Shown in pieces: positions 1-8,813 of a stretch of DNA of 64,000 nt. The DNA lies in the NCBI GenBank assembly GCA_964023205.1, contig OZ026847.1, positions 13,213,182 through 13,277,181 on the forward strand, given 5' to 3'. Numbering within the stretch: the first letter of the stretch is position 1; each line of letters starts with the position of its first letter. The notes under the pieces are model-generated. The model made no database searches, was not told where the DNA came from, and saw only the letters and a list, made by a program, of their open reading frames with translations. Source of the DNA: Lutraria lutraria. Taxonomy: Eukaryota > Mollusca > Bivalvia > Venerida > Mactridae. Made by a program: the position numbers and the translations under genes.

Positions 1-111
1 ATAGGATTTGGTAACTTAAAGATGAGACGATAATCATCCTTATCATGTGTTATAAAAGCTATCATTTCTCTATAATTTATTTGTGCATCAATATTTCTAG
101 TAAGTTGATTA
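1..111. other. Flank left of the retrotransposon
   Basis: This is AT-rich host DNA with no coding signal that I can see. Its last four bases (ATTA, 108-111) are repeated immediately after the right LTR (7988-7991), as expected for the target-site duplication of the insertion. Confidence 0.6.
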
Positions 112-607
112 TGTAACAGGTCCCACTTTTTAGTGTTTAACTAGTGGCGCCGGTCAATTTATGTATTTGATTAAATGATAGGACTTTATTGAATAGGCTT
201 GGAATCAAGCACAGCCGGTCACTATATATGTGAGAGTTTTGGTGAAACAGGTTCGTCAGAACCAGTTTTGCCAAAGGTGTGGTTACCAGAAAGCTGTTAG
301 GGTGTGTTTAGTGTGTAGGACTCGTTTATTACACAGTTATATGAAGAGGCTTCGTTTTTATGTGGTTGAGCACGTGTGAGAAGTGGATGGTATAGTTGTT
401 TAGTATATTGTGGGAAGCTATTTTCCTGATGCTAGCTAATTAACTTACTTAACGTCTGACTAACTCAACTGACTGTTTGTCTGACTGATGGTGTAGCCTC
501 CTGTATTTGAAAGAATTATTTGAAGTAAACTGTTCCCAGTAATGTATTAAAAGTCGAACATCAAAGTGGAGTTTGTGGTTCATTATCCCCACCTACCCCC
601 TGTAACA
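112..607 (+). repeat. 5' LTR
   Basis: This 496-bp terminal repeat starts TG and ends CA. A TATA-like run (actatatatg, near 221-230) and an ATTAAA-like run near 546 are plausible core promoter and polyadenylation elements. It reads identically to 7492-7987. Confidence 0.96.
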
Positions 608-609
608 AT

Positions 610-627
610 TGGAGCCCCCAGTGAGGA
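610..627 (+). promoter_or_regulatory. Primer-binding site
   Basis: TGGAGCCCCCAGTGAGGA lies two bases after the LTR. It begins with TGG, the complement of a tRNA CCA end, so it is the expected site for tRNA priming of minus-strand synthesis. I do not assign the tRNA. Confidence 0.8.
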
Positions 628-782
628 TTACATCGATGCCGGGAAGACAAGTTTACTGCAGAGATCTACTATGGTACCTTTTTCATTTTTGAGTGCATTG
701 TGTTTTTAAAGTAATTTTGGATGATTCACCAGACTTTTGTGGAAGCGACTGTGCCTTTTTATGTGTGACTAATATTGACTGT

Positions 783-814
<32 letters not shown>

Positions 815-1617
815 TTGTGTAATTATTATTGAAATTTGATATTGTTTATTACTGCATGTGAGTTCTCATCAGATTTTTGATGTATGGTTACTCGATATTT
901 AATTATTCAGCCATATTTCAAGTTTCATTTGAGAACTGACTATCCAGTGTTATTAGATATTATCATTGAAATATTATTGTATGTGGAAATTAATTTTTTT
1001 TAAGTTTATTTTTGAGAGTGAGGTTCTATAAAGCACAGTCACTGGTGACGGTAAATTTAATTATTAATACCGCATGTTTCAGTATCATAATTAATAATTC
1101 TGTCATTCTATTAATATACCATTCATAATCATATAACTTTTAATTATTTCATACAGCCCATTCCATCATTTCTTCTTCTACCATTTTTTCTTGGAAGTTG
1201 TTCTTGTGGAGAAGTTGTTATAGCAATTGGTATACTTGAGCATTTGGCTGAAGTTTCATATGACTTTTGTCACATTGGTTTTGTTGGTTGTTCAGTTTTG
1301 TTGGTTGTTCAGTTTTGTTGGTTGTTCAGTTTTGTGGTTTGTTCAGTTGAGGGTTTACAGTAGTGTGGCTGAAAGTTTTAGTTGTACTGATTAGTATTTT
1401 AGATGTAATTCAGTTATTGTAGTAGGCGTATATGGGTATTTAGTTGTATGTAAAGTGTTTTAAACACTGATCATATTATTTTTTTATTGTATTAATATTG
1501 TGTGTTGATATTGTTATATCTTGTGCCATTTCATTGTGTTTTGTGATTTAATTCACATATTTTTGCTGCCCTTCCATTATTTTTCTATAACATACCTAGC
1601 TCTGTAAGTATTTAAAC
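628..1617 (+). other. Long untranslated leader of the retrotransposon
   Basis: About 1 kb of T-rich, apparently non-coding leader separates the primer-binding site from gag. It contains a run of 25 A (790-814) and four tandem copies of a 17-bp unit, TTTTGTTGGTTGTTCAG (1279-1346, the last copy diverged). Such a leader would normally hold packaging or translation signals, but none can be recognised directly. Confidence 0.6.
1279..1346 (+). repeat. 17-bp tandem repeat in the retrotransposon leader
   Basis: Three exact and one imperfect copy of TTTTGTTGGTTGTTCAG lie end to end within the untranslated leader. Confidence 0.85.
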
Positions 1618-2634
1618 ATGGCAACAGAGACGGACCCGGATAAGGAACTTTTGGCAGCTTTAAAGGTGTTGAAAGTGGAATCAATAGAAGATCTTAAAAA
1701 GATTTTATCAAAAAAAGAGGAAAGTGAAGTTAAACATCAAAAAGAGGTATGTAAATTTCCTCGTATTTCTTTATTTTTTGGCGAATCGGGCAAGGGTGAA
1801 GTCAGTTATCGCACTTGGCGTTATGAAGTAAATTGTTTATTGCAAGAGAGAGCATACTCTAGGGAAGGCATTTTATTGGGTATAAGGCGATCTCTAAGAG
1901 GAGAAGCTGCAGATATGGTCATGAGACTTGGAGAGAAGGCCACTATTGAAATCATTTTAGAAAATTTTAATAGTACTTTTGGTAATACTGAGACTGCTGA
2001 AACAGTCTTAAGAAAATTTCATGGATGTATACAGGAACAGGGAGAGTCAGTTGTAAAGTATGCCTCTCGTGTTGAAGAATTATTTTCTCAGGCTGTAGAA
2101 CTGGATGCTGTAAACAGAAAGCAACAAGTATTGTTGAAAAGTGTATTTTATGAAGGGTTGAGAACTGAATTGAAAATGGCTGCTTCATACAAATATGAAA
2201 CTGTAGTAGAATATGGCAATTTAAAATCTGAAATTAGAAAATTAGAAGCTCAGATTGAAAAAATTGACAAGAAACCTGATTGTAAAACAAAATGTAATGC
2301 AGTTAACCACACTGAAGACAATAAAAAGTCAGAACTTTCAGAAGTTAAATGCTTATTAGAAAAAATGAATGAAAGAATAGAAAAAATTGAAAAAGATCAA
2401 GAAACTGTATCTCACATTAATTTTCAGCAAACTAATCAATCTTACTCAGGTAGAGGTTTTAGAGGCCACAGACATTTTAGAGGACATCCTAATTTTAGAG
2501 GAAATGAAAGAGGTCAGTACCAACCAAGGAGACCTACAGGTAACAATACATTTAGACCATCGTTAGAAAACATTAGATGCTACATATGTAATGACCTAGG
2601 GCATATGGCCAGAAATTGCCATTTAAACGTATAG
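1618..2634 (+). CDS. gag: Retrotransposon Gag (capsid and nucleocapsid)
   Basis: This 338-residue protein forms the virus-like particle and binds the element RNA. The central region (about residues 50-210) looks like a retrotransposon capsid, with a SYRTWRYEV segment resembling PNMA/CCHC-type Gag proteins. Charged, coiled-coil-like helices follow (about 210-265), then an RGG-like basic stretch (about 275-310). The C-terminus has a CCHC zinc knuckle (C321, C324, H329, C334; spacing CX2CX4HX4C). The first ATG of the frame gives the start. The frame ends four residues after the knuckle, one codon after a TTTAAAC slippery heptamer, so a fraction of ribosomes would continue into pol. No stop or frameshift interrupts the frame. 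Confidence 0.93.
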   Translation: MATETDPDKELLAALKVLKVESIEDLKKILSKKEESEVKHQKEVCKFPRISLFFGESGKGEVSYRTWRYEVNCLLQERAYSREGILLGIRRSLRGEAADMVMRLGEKATIEIILENFNSTFGNTETAETVLRKFHGCIQEQGESVVKYASRVEELFSQAVELDAVNRKQQVLLKSVFYEGLRTELKMAASYKYETVVEYGNLKSEIRKLEAQIEKIDKKPDCKTKCNAVNHTEDNKKSELSEVKCLLEKMNERIEKIEKDQETVSHINFQQTNQSYSGRGFRGHRHFRGHPNFRGNERGQYQPRRPTGNNTFRPSLENIRCYICNDLGHMARNCHLNV

Positions 2635-5600
2635 GTACCTTTTCAGTGGGTCGTGATAGAGGTACATCACCAGCATTGGACCCTAAATTAGTGGGTGAAG
2701 CCACAGAGGTTAGTATTTCTTTGAATGATATTCAAGTTTCAGCTCTTTGTGACACAGGTTCTTGTGTGTCCACTTGTTCGAACAAATTTTACTTGGACTA
2801 TTTAAAAGATGTTGAAATCAAGCCACTTAGCAATTTTTTACATATTGAGTGTGCTGATGGAAATGCATTGCCTTATAAAGGATATGTTGAAGTTAATATT
2901 TTACCTCAGGGTATACCTGGAGCCCAGGAAATTACTTGTTTACTTTTAGTTGTCCCTGATACTGATTTTAACTCAAAGATACCTGTTCTACTAGGAACAA
3001 ATATACTTAATGAATTCCTTACTGTGTGCAAATCAGCAAACGGAGAGAGGTTTTTACAACATTCCAAATTACATGTTCCTTGGTTTTTATCATTTAGATG
3101 TTTAGTTATGCGTGAAAAAGAACTTTCGAAGTGTAACAATAGACTTGCGGTAGTCAGAAGTGCTGAAAGTAGCAATGTTTTAATTAAACCTAACCATTCA
3201 GTAATTCTGCAGTGTCATACAGACAAAGAACTTGCATATGTACCCACTTGTGCCTTAATACAGGAAACTACAGAGTCGTCATTACCAGGACATATAAGTA
3301 TAAGTCCAACTTTAGTAAATTATTCACCCACAAGGCAAATATTTGAAGTAACTGTTTCAAATTTATCATGTAACCCATACACAATTTCACCAAAAGCAGT
3401 TATAGCTGAAGTACAACCTGTGACAATAGAAGATCCGTGTGAACCCAACAGTGATTTTTCACCAGATGTGTTGTCCAAAGTCAACATGGGAACAGAAGCT
3501 TCATTAGAAGAACAGCAGAGATTGAAGAAAATGCTTCAAAAACACCAACAAATCTTTTCTAGTGGTCCCACTGATATTGGTAAGTGTAATGTTTCTAAAC
3601 ACAATATTGAATTGAATGATTACACACCATTTAAAGAGAAATATAGACGGATACCCCCGGGTATGATAGAAGAAGTGAGAAAACATGTAAAAGAATTATT
3701 AGACAGTAATGTTATTAGGGAATCAAGATCACCGTGGGCATCAGCTGTGGTAATATGTAGGAAAAAATCGGGGCAATTGAGAATGTGTATTGATTATCGG
3801 AAATTGAACCAACGTACTGTAAAAGACTCTCATGCTTTACCAAGGCCCGAAGAGATTTTTGATTGTTTGCATGGTGCAAAGTGGTTTTCCATCATTGATA
3901 TGAAATCTGGATATCACCAAGTCGAACTTGTTGAAGAACATAAACAGTTTACTGCATTTACATTAGGTCCTTTAGGATTTTATGAACACAATAAATTACC
4001 CTTTGGATTGTCCAATTCTCCCAGTGAGTATCAAAGAATTATGCAACACTGTCTAGGAGATTATCACATGAGAATTTGTTTTATTTATCTTGATGACTTG
4101 ATTGTTTTTAGCTCTACATATGAGGAACACTTAGATAGGTTAGACAAGATTATGTCTAGGCTTGAGGATTGTGGTTTAAAGTTATCACCAGAGAAATGTC
4201 ATTTTTTACAAAAAAGTGTTAGATTCTTAGGTCATGTTGTCTCTGAGAATGGATTGGAAACTGATCCAGAAAAATGTGAAAAAATTAGAAATTATCCTGT
4301 GCCATTAAATTCAGATGAGCTTAGGTCATTTTTAGCTTTAGCAGGGTACTACAGGAAGTTTATCAAGGATTTCAGTAAGATAACTAAACCCTTGTCAGAT
4401 TTATTACCTCCCACTAGTCCGAAAAAGAAGAAATATAACAAGAAGATAGAGTGGATTTGGGGTAAGGAGCAGGAGGATACTTTTTGTAAATTAAAAAACT
4501 TATTGACCAGCCCACCTATTTTAGCCTATCCACAGTTTGATAGACCATTTGAATTGCATGTTGATGCATGCACCAAATCTTTGGGAGCAGTTTTATGTCA
4601 GGAACAGGATGGTCATGTTAGAGTGATATCTTATGCCAGTAGAAGTTTATCTAAAACTGAAAAAAATTATTCCACTTTTAAGTTAGAGTTTCTAGCTCTT
4701 AAATGGGCCATTACTGAAAAATACAATGATTATCTTATTGCCAACAAGTTTACTGTTTTTACGGATAATAATCCATTGACACATGTTTTGACTAGTGCAA
4801 AACTTGATGCCACAGGTCAAAGATGGGTTGCCAATTTGAGCGATTTTGACTTTGATATTATTTATAAACCTGGTAAGTCAAATACTGATGCCGACACAAT
4901 GTCGCGCATGCCACATAGAGATGGTGATGAGACTAAATTGGATAATCAAACCATTAAAGCTATTTGTAATAGTATACATGTATCAACATTGGTTGAAACA
5001 TTACCTTGTTGTAGTTTGGATATTTTAGATATTACTGGTGATCAACCAGGAAAAACTATGGCTCAGATAGAAATGAGAGAGTTACGCAGACAACAGAGAG
5101 AAGACAGGATAATAGGTCCGTGGCTTCGAGCAGTTATTGATAGATCTTTCCCTAAAAAGAATATACTTTCACAAGATACGCAACACCAGACTATGTCCAG
5201 ACAATTCAGTAAATTCAAAATCATTAGAGGTCTACTATATAGAGAGATAATTGAAAATGAACGAAAGTCAAATCAACTTATTTTACCATTTGTTTACAGG
5301 AATGAAGTTTTGAAAGGATTGCATAGTAATGTAGGTCACCCAGGCAGAGAAAGAACAATTGCATTGGTAAAAGATAGGTTTTATTGGCCAGGTTATACTG
5401 TGGATGTTTCCAACTATGTGAACAAGTGTGACAGATGTTTGAGAGTAAAGTCAACAAAGAATAACACAGCACCGTTGGTAAACATAATTTCTTCTTATCC
5501 GTTGCAAATAGTAAGTACTGACTTCTTGAAAGTTGATGAGTGCAAAGGTGGTATCAGCAATGTTTTAGTTATCACTGATCACTTTACAAAGTATGCAGTG

Positions 5601-6812
5601 GCAGTGCCTACGAAGAACCAGACGGCTAGGACGACAGCAGAAGTACTATTGAATAATTTTATTTATCCTTTTGGTATTCCTAGTAAATTATTGTCTGACC
5701 AAGGTCCGAATTTTGAGTCCGAAATTATTCATGAGTTATGTACTTTGATGGGTATTCAAAAAATTAGAACCACTGCTTATCATCCTCAATGCAACGGGGT
5801 AGCAGAGAGATTCAATAGAAGTTTAATTAATATGTTGAGGACATTAGAGCCTGAGGAGAAATCCAACTGGAAGAATTACATATCTAGTTTAGTGTTTGCA
5901 TACAATGCTACTAAGCATGAAACCACTGGTTTTACACCATTTGAACTAATGTTTGGTCGCAAACCGCGTTTACCCATTGATGCTATGTTTGATATTGATA
6001 ATTCCGATTTTGTTAAAACAGATTACATGAAAGATTTACAGGTTAGGATGAAATTGGCGCAGGATGTAGCAAATAGATCAGTTGAGAAATCAAGAGAAAA
6101 ACAGAAGAGATTATATGACAGGAAGGCCAGAGCAGTAGATATTAAAGTAGGAGATAAGGTATTAGTTAAAATTTTAGCATTTTCAGGTCCTCATAAACTA
6201 TCTGATAAATATGAGGATAAGATATATAAAGTTCAATCACAGCAGAATGAAGACATTCCTGTGTTTGTGGTAGTGGATGAAGAGGGAAGAGAAAAGAAGT
6301 TACACAGGAATCATTTACGTTTGATAGAGTATGAAGAGGAGATACCCACTAGTGAGTTGGAGAAGAGTAAGCCAGTTCCGAGACCGCGAAGGTTTCATAG
6401 TACGGCGAAGAAGGATGTTGGTAGCGTATTACCAGAGGTGGTGCAGTCAAGGTCAGATGATGTGGAAGAAGAATCCACTGACTCTGAATCTGATACAGCA
6501 TTCATCATTAGAAACACGAGACTGACCGGTCAGCAGGAAGATGTGTCACATCCTGAAGAGGAGTCACGTTCTGAAGATTCAGAAGTGAGTATTGAGGGTA
6601 CGGAGAATGAGGAAGAAGATGAGGTAACAGTATCAGAGGATGAAGACGAATTGGTTCCTGAGCCAAGAAGATCAGGTAGGGTTAGGAAGAAACCGGCATG
6701 GTTCAGTGATTACCATGTAGGAAGTCATCAATCTGTAAGTAACATCATACTGAAGATGCAACAGGAGAATAATAAACACATGTGTAAAATGCTTAAGACA
6801 TTTTTGAAGTGA
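2616..6812 (+). CDS. pol: Retrotransposon Pol: protease, RT, RNase H, integrase
   Basis: About 1,398 residues copy the element RNA and integrate the cDNA. The open frame begins at a TTG with no ATG, so translation is by -1 frameshift from gag, with entry at 2628. Counted from 2616, the protease motif DTGS is at residues 46-49. Reverse transcriptase has LPFGLSNSP and the catalytic YLDDL at 491-495. RNase H has its first Asp at 650 (HVDAC) and a TDNNP motif. Integrase has the zinc finger H903, H908, C938, C941 and the catalytic triad D969, D1028, E1064 (D-X58-D-X35-E). A GPY/F-like segment (GPHKLSDKY) follows. The tail is acidic and ends basic. No chromodomain is seen, and all catalytic residues are present. 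Confidence 0.96.
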   Translation: MPFKRIGTFSVGRDRGTSPALDPKLVGEATEVSISLNDIQVSALCDTGSCVSTCSNKFYLDYLKDVEIKPLSNFLHIECADGNALPYKGYVEVNILPQGIPGAQEITCLLLVVPDTDFNSKIPVLLGTNILNEFLTVCKSANGERFLQHSKLHVPWFLSFRCLVMREKELSKCNNRLAVVRSAESSNVLIKPNHSVILQCHTDKELAYVPTCALIQETTESSLPGHISISPTLVNYSPTRQIFEVTVSNLSCNPYTISPKAVIAEVQPVTIEDPCEPNSDFSPDVLSKVNMGTEASLEEQQRLKKMLQKHQQIFSSGPTDIGKCNVSKHNIELNDYTPFKEKYRRIPPGMIEEVRKHVKELLDSNVIRESRSPWASAVVICRKKSGQLRMCIDYRKLNQRTVKDSHALPRPEEIFDCLHGAKWFSIIDMKSGYHQVELVEEHKQFTAFTLGPLGFYEHNKLPFGLSNSPSEYQRIMQHCLGDYHMRICFIYLDDLIVFSSTYEEHLDRLDKIMSRLEDCGLKLSPEKCHFLQKSVRFLGHVVSENGLETDPEKCEKIRNYPVPLNSDELRSFLALAGYYRKFIKDFSKITKPLSDLLPPTSPKKKKYNKKIEWIWGKEQEDTFCKLKNLLTSPPILAYPQFDRPFELHVDACTKSLGAVLCQEQDGHVRVISYASRSLSKTEKNYSTFKLEFLALKWAITEKYNDYLIANKFTVFTDNNPLTHVLTSAKLDATGQRWVANLSDFDFDIIYKPGKSNTDADTMSRMPHRDGDETKLDNQTIKAICNSIHVSTLVETLPCCSLDILDITGDQPGKTMAQIEMRELRRQQREDRIIGPWLRAVIDRSFPKKNILSQDTQHQTMSRQFSKFKIIRGLLYREIIENERKSNQLILPFVYRNEVLKGLHSNVGHPGRERTIALVKDRFYWPGYTVDVSNYVNKCDRCLRVKSTKNNTAPLVNIISSYPLQIVSTDFLKVDECKGGISNVLVITDHFTKYAVAVPTKNQTARTTAEVLLNNFIYPFGIPSKLLSDQGPNFESEIIHELCTLMGIQKIRTTAYHPQCNGVAERFNRSLINMLRTLEPEEKSNWKNYISSLVFAYNATKHETTGFTPFELMFGRKPRLPIDAMFDIDNSDFVKTDYMKDLQVRMKLAQDVANRSVEKSREKQKRLYDRKARAVDIKVGDKVLVKILAFSGPHKLSDKYEDKIYKVQSQQNEDIPVFVVVDEEGREKKLHRNHLRLIEYEEEIPTSELEKSKPVPRPRRFHSTAKKDVGSVLPEVVQSRSDDVEEESTDSESDTAFIIRNTRLTGQQEDVSHPEEESRSEDSEVSIEGTENEEEDEVTVSEDEDELVPEPRRSGRVRKKPAWFSDYHVGSHQSVSNIILKMQQENNKHMCKMLKTFLK
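2622..2683 (+). promoter_or_regulatory. -1 ribosomal frameshift signal: TTTAAAC heptamer plus candidate pseudoknot
   Basis: In the gag frame the heptamer reads T TTA AAC (2622-2628), a perfect X XXY YYZ slippery site, with the gag stop at 2632-2634. Slipping back one base continues exactly into the pol frame (TTT AAA CGT). Six bases downstream, 2635-2642 can pair with 2658-2665 (eight pairs, one of them G-U). GGGTC at 2648-2652 can pair with GACCC at 2679-2683, which crosses the first helix and gives an H-type pseudoknot. A competing hairpin, 2648-2657 with 2666-2670 plus 2679-2683, is also possible. Spacer length and topology fit known -1 frameshift signals. The fold is by eye only. Confidence 0.85.
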
Positions 6813-7478
6813 TAGTGTTGGTTAGGTTTTTATGAACTAGTGTATTTTATTCAGATTGTGATTCATGAACTGTACTTTTTTATATATGAACCAGTGTATT
6901 TGTTTATTGTGTTTCCTGAACATTGAATACTTATTTCAATGTTCACAGTATATGCTATTTGTCATTACATTATGGAGGTGTTATTTCTCCTGATATAATT
7001 TCAGGGTTGAAATTTTTTGTTGACACAGCGGGAGGAGTATGTGAAAATAATGATTTTTTTAAACATGTTTTTATTATTTCATTATCATGACATCACATTA
7101 GCATGACTCTCATGTTATTTAATAGTTGTAATGTACTGTCATGATGTAAATATTTTGTAAGTTGAAGTTTGTGATGTGTTTCACAGGTTCAGTAAGTTTT
7201 TGGCATGTCTTGTGTAAGACATGGTATGGTATTATTTGTTTTATTTTGTTCTTTATTTCAATAGGAGTCATGTCTTGTTGTAACAAGGCTTGGTATAGTA
7301 TGTTGAAACAGAATAAGGTAAGTGCTGTTAATAATTATGTTTTGTTCTCTTTTGCAGTCAATAAATTGAACCAGTAATCTTTTTTCTTGCAGACCAGTAA
7401 TTAATTTTTTTCAGGGATAGTATCAGTTTGGTAGTTAGACATAGTAGCTTAATACGAAGTCAAGGATGACTTCTATGT
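6813..7478 (+). other. Non-coding 3' region of the retrotransposon
   Basis: About 670 bp of T-rich sequence lie between pol and the polypurine tract. The only frame (71 codons, 7162-7377) has no recognisable domain, and I do not regard it as an envelope gene. Confidence 0.6.
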
Positions 7479-7491
7479 AGGAGGGGGAGGA
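7479..7491 (+). promoter_or_regulatory. Polypurine tract
   Basis: AGGAGGGGGAGGA abuts the right LTR. It is the expected RNase H-resistant primer for plus-strand DNA synthesis. Confidence 0.9.
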
Positions 7492-7987
7492 TGTAACAGG
7501 TCCCACTTTTTAGTGTTTAACTAGTGGCGCCGGTCAATTTATGTATTTGATTAAATGATAGGACTTTATTGAATAGGCTTGGAATCAAGCACAGCCGGTC
7601 ACTATATATGTGAGAGTTTTGGTGAAACAGGTTCGTCAGAACCAGTTTTGCCAAAGGTGTGGTTACCAGAAAGCTGTTAGGGTGTGTTTAGTGTGTAGGA
7701 CTCGTTTATTACACAGTTATATGAAGAGGCTTCGTTTTTATGTGGTTGAGCACGTGTGAGAAGTGGATGGTATAGTTGTTTAGTATATTGTGGGAAGCTA
7801 TTTTCCTGATGCTAGCTAATTAACTTACTTAACGTCTGACTAACTCAACTGACTGTTTGTCTGACTGATGGTGTAGCCTCCTGTATTTGAAAGAATTATT
7901 TGAAGTAAACTGTTCCCAGTAATGTATTAAAAGTCGAACATCAAAGTGGAGTTTGTGGTTCATTATCCCCACCTACCCCCTGTAACA
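7492..7987 (+). repeat. 3' LTR
   Basis: This 496-bp repeat reads identically to 112-607. It lies about 830 bp upstream of, and in the same direction as, the receptor A start codon, so its promoter could drive host sequence. Confidence 0.96.
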
Positions 7988-8813
7988 ATTATAATAAAAA
8001 ATAATATTTAAACCAAATTCTCCATCACATCAATGCATACACATCACTTGATAAAATATATTTACCTATACACATTGCAAACAAGGAATTCGGTGTGATA
8101 CACAAGTCATGTAGGTTGCTTATATAACGAAAATGATATTGATAACATCGGATCTTGGATAAATATAGATTAGAAGGATGCCAAGGGAGAAAAAAAACAC
8201 ATACAAAACATCACACCTACCCTAAAATGCCACCCTAAAATACCACATGTACCTCCCCGAAACCCACCCGTCACACAGGGCCATACAACAAGTGACAATG
8301 ACATAGTTTACCACATAGTATTGATAATGTTTGCAGACATACTAATATGAAACGTTTTTATAATATCTACAGAAAAATTAAGTTTGTTGTCATCAAATTT
8401 GTGTTGATTTTTTATGTTTGTTTAAACTATTTTCCAGTATTTTTGGTTACATAATCTTCCACATTAGCTGCCTCGTGTTATTGTACGAAAGTTAAGAATT
8501 CATTGCTTGACTTAAACTTCCTAGTTGCTGGATTGAGACATGTTTGAAACATGATATCTGTGATCTTTAAGACGAATTGTTCATAGATAAATACATCCAT
8601 GGGCATATCCGAGCACGAAAACTATTCTTGCGGCTTATTTTTATATTGACATGCGCAAAACGACAATGGTTAAGGATTTGAAAGAAGTTTGAAACGGATG
8701 TACGTTAGTGGTACAAACGAAATTAATAATATACATTTTCATCAAATAATCGGATTTAGTAATTATGAACATGATTGAAGTACAATTAATGAAAACAAAC
8801 AGTTTTGGTTACA
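7988..8813. other. Upstream region of receptor A
   Basis: This is AT-rich host sequence without a supported coding region. It must contain the native promoter and 5' UTR of the plus-strand receptor that starts at 8814, but no core promoter element stands out. The target-site duplication ATTA is at 7988-7991. Confidence 0.5.

Larger units (their letters stand above)
112..7987 (+). mobile_element. Complete Ty3/gypsy LTR retrotransposon
   Basis: A 7,876-bp element is bounded by direct 496-bp LTRs that begin TGTAACAGG and end TGTAACA, flanked by a 4-bp ATTA duplication. A primer-binding site follows the left LTR and a 13-nt polypurine tract precedes the right LTR. Between them lie an uninterrupted gag and an uninterrupted pol in the order protease, reverse transcriptase, RNase H, integrase, which is the Ty3/gypsy (Metaviridae) order. 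There is no envelope-like frame. I found no difference between the two LTRs on line-by-line reading, so the insertion is recent. The element sits about 0.8 kb upstream of the start codon of receptor A, in the same orientation. I do not assign a named clade. Confidence 0.97.

Noticed and set aside
7162..7377. 71-codon frame between pol and the 3' LTR as a possible envelope gene
   Set aside because: Too short, with no glycoprotein features such as a cleavage site, cysteine pattern or clear signal/anchor pair. T-rich sequence gives hydrophobic chance frames.
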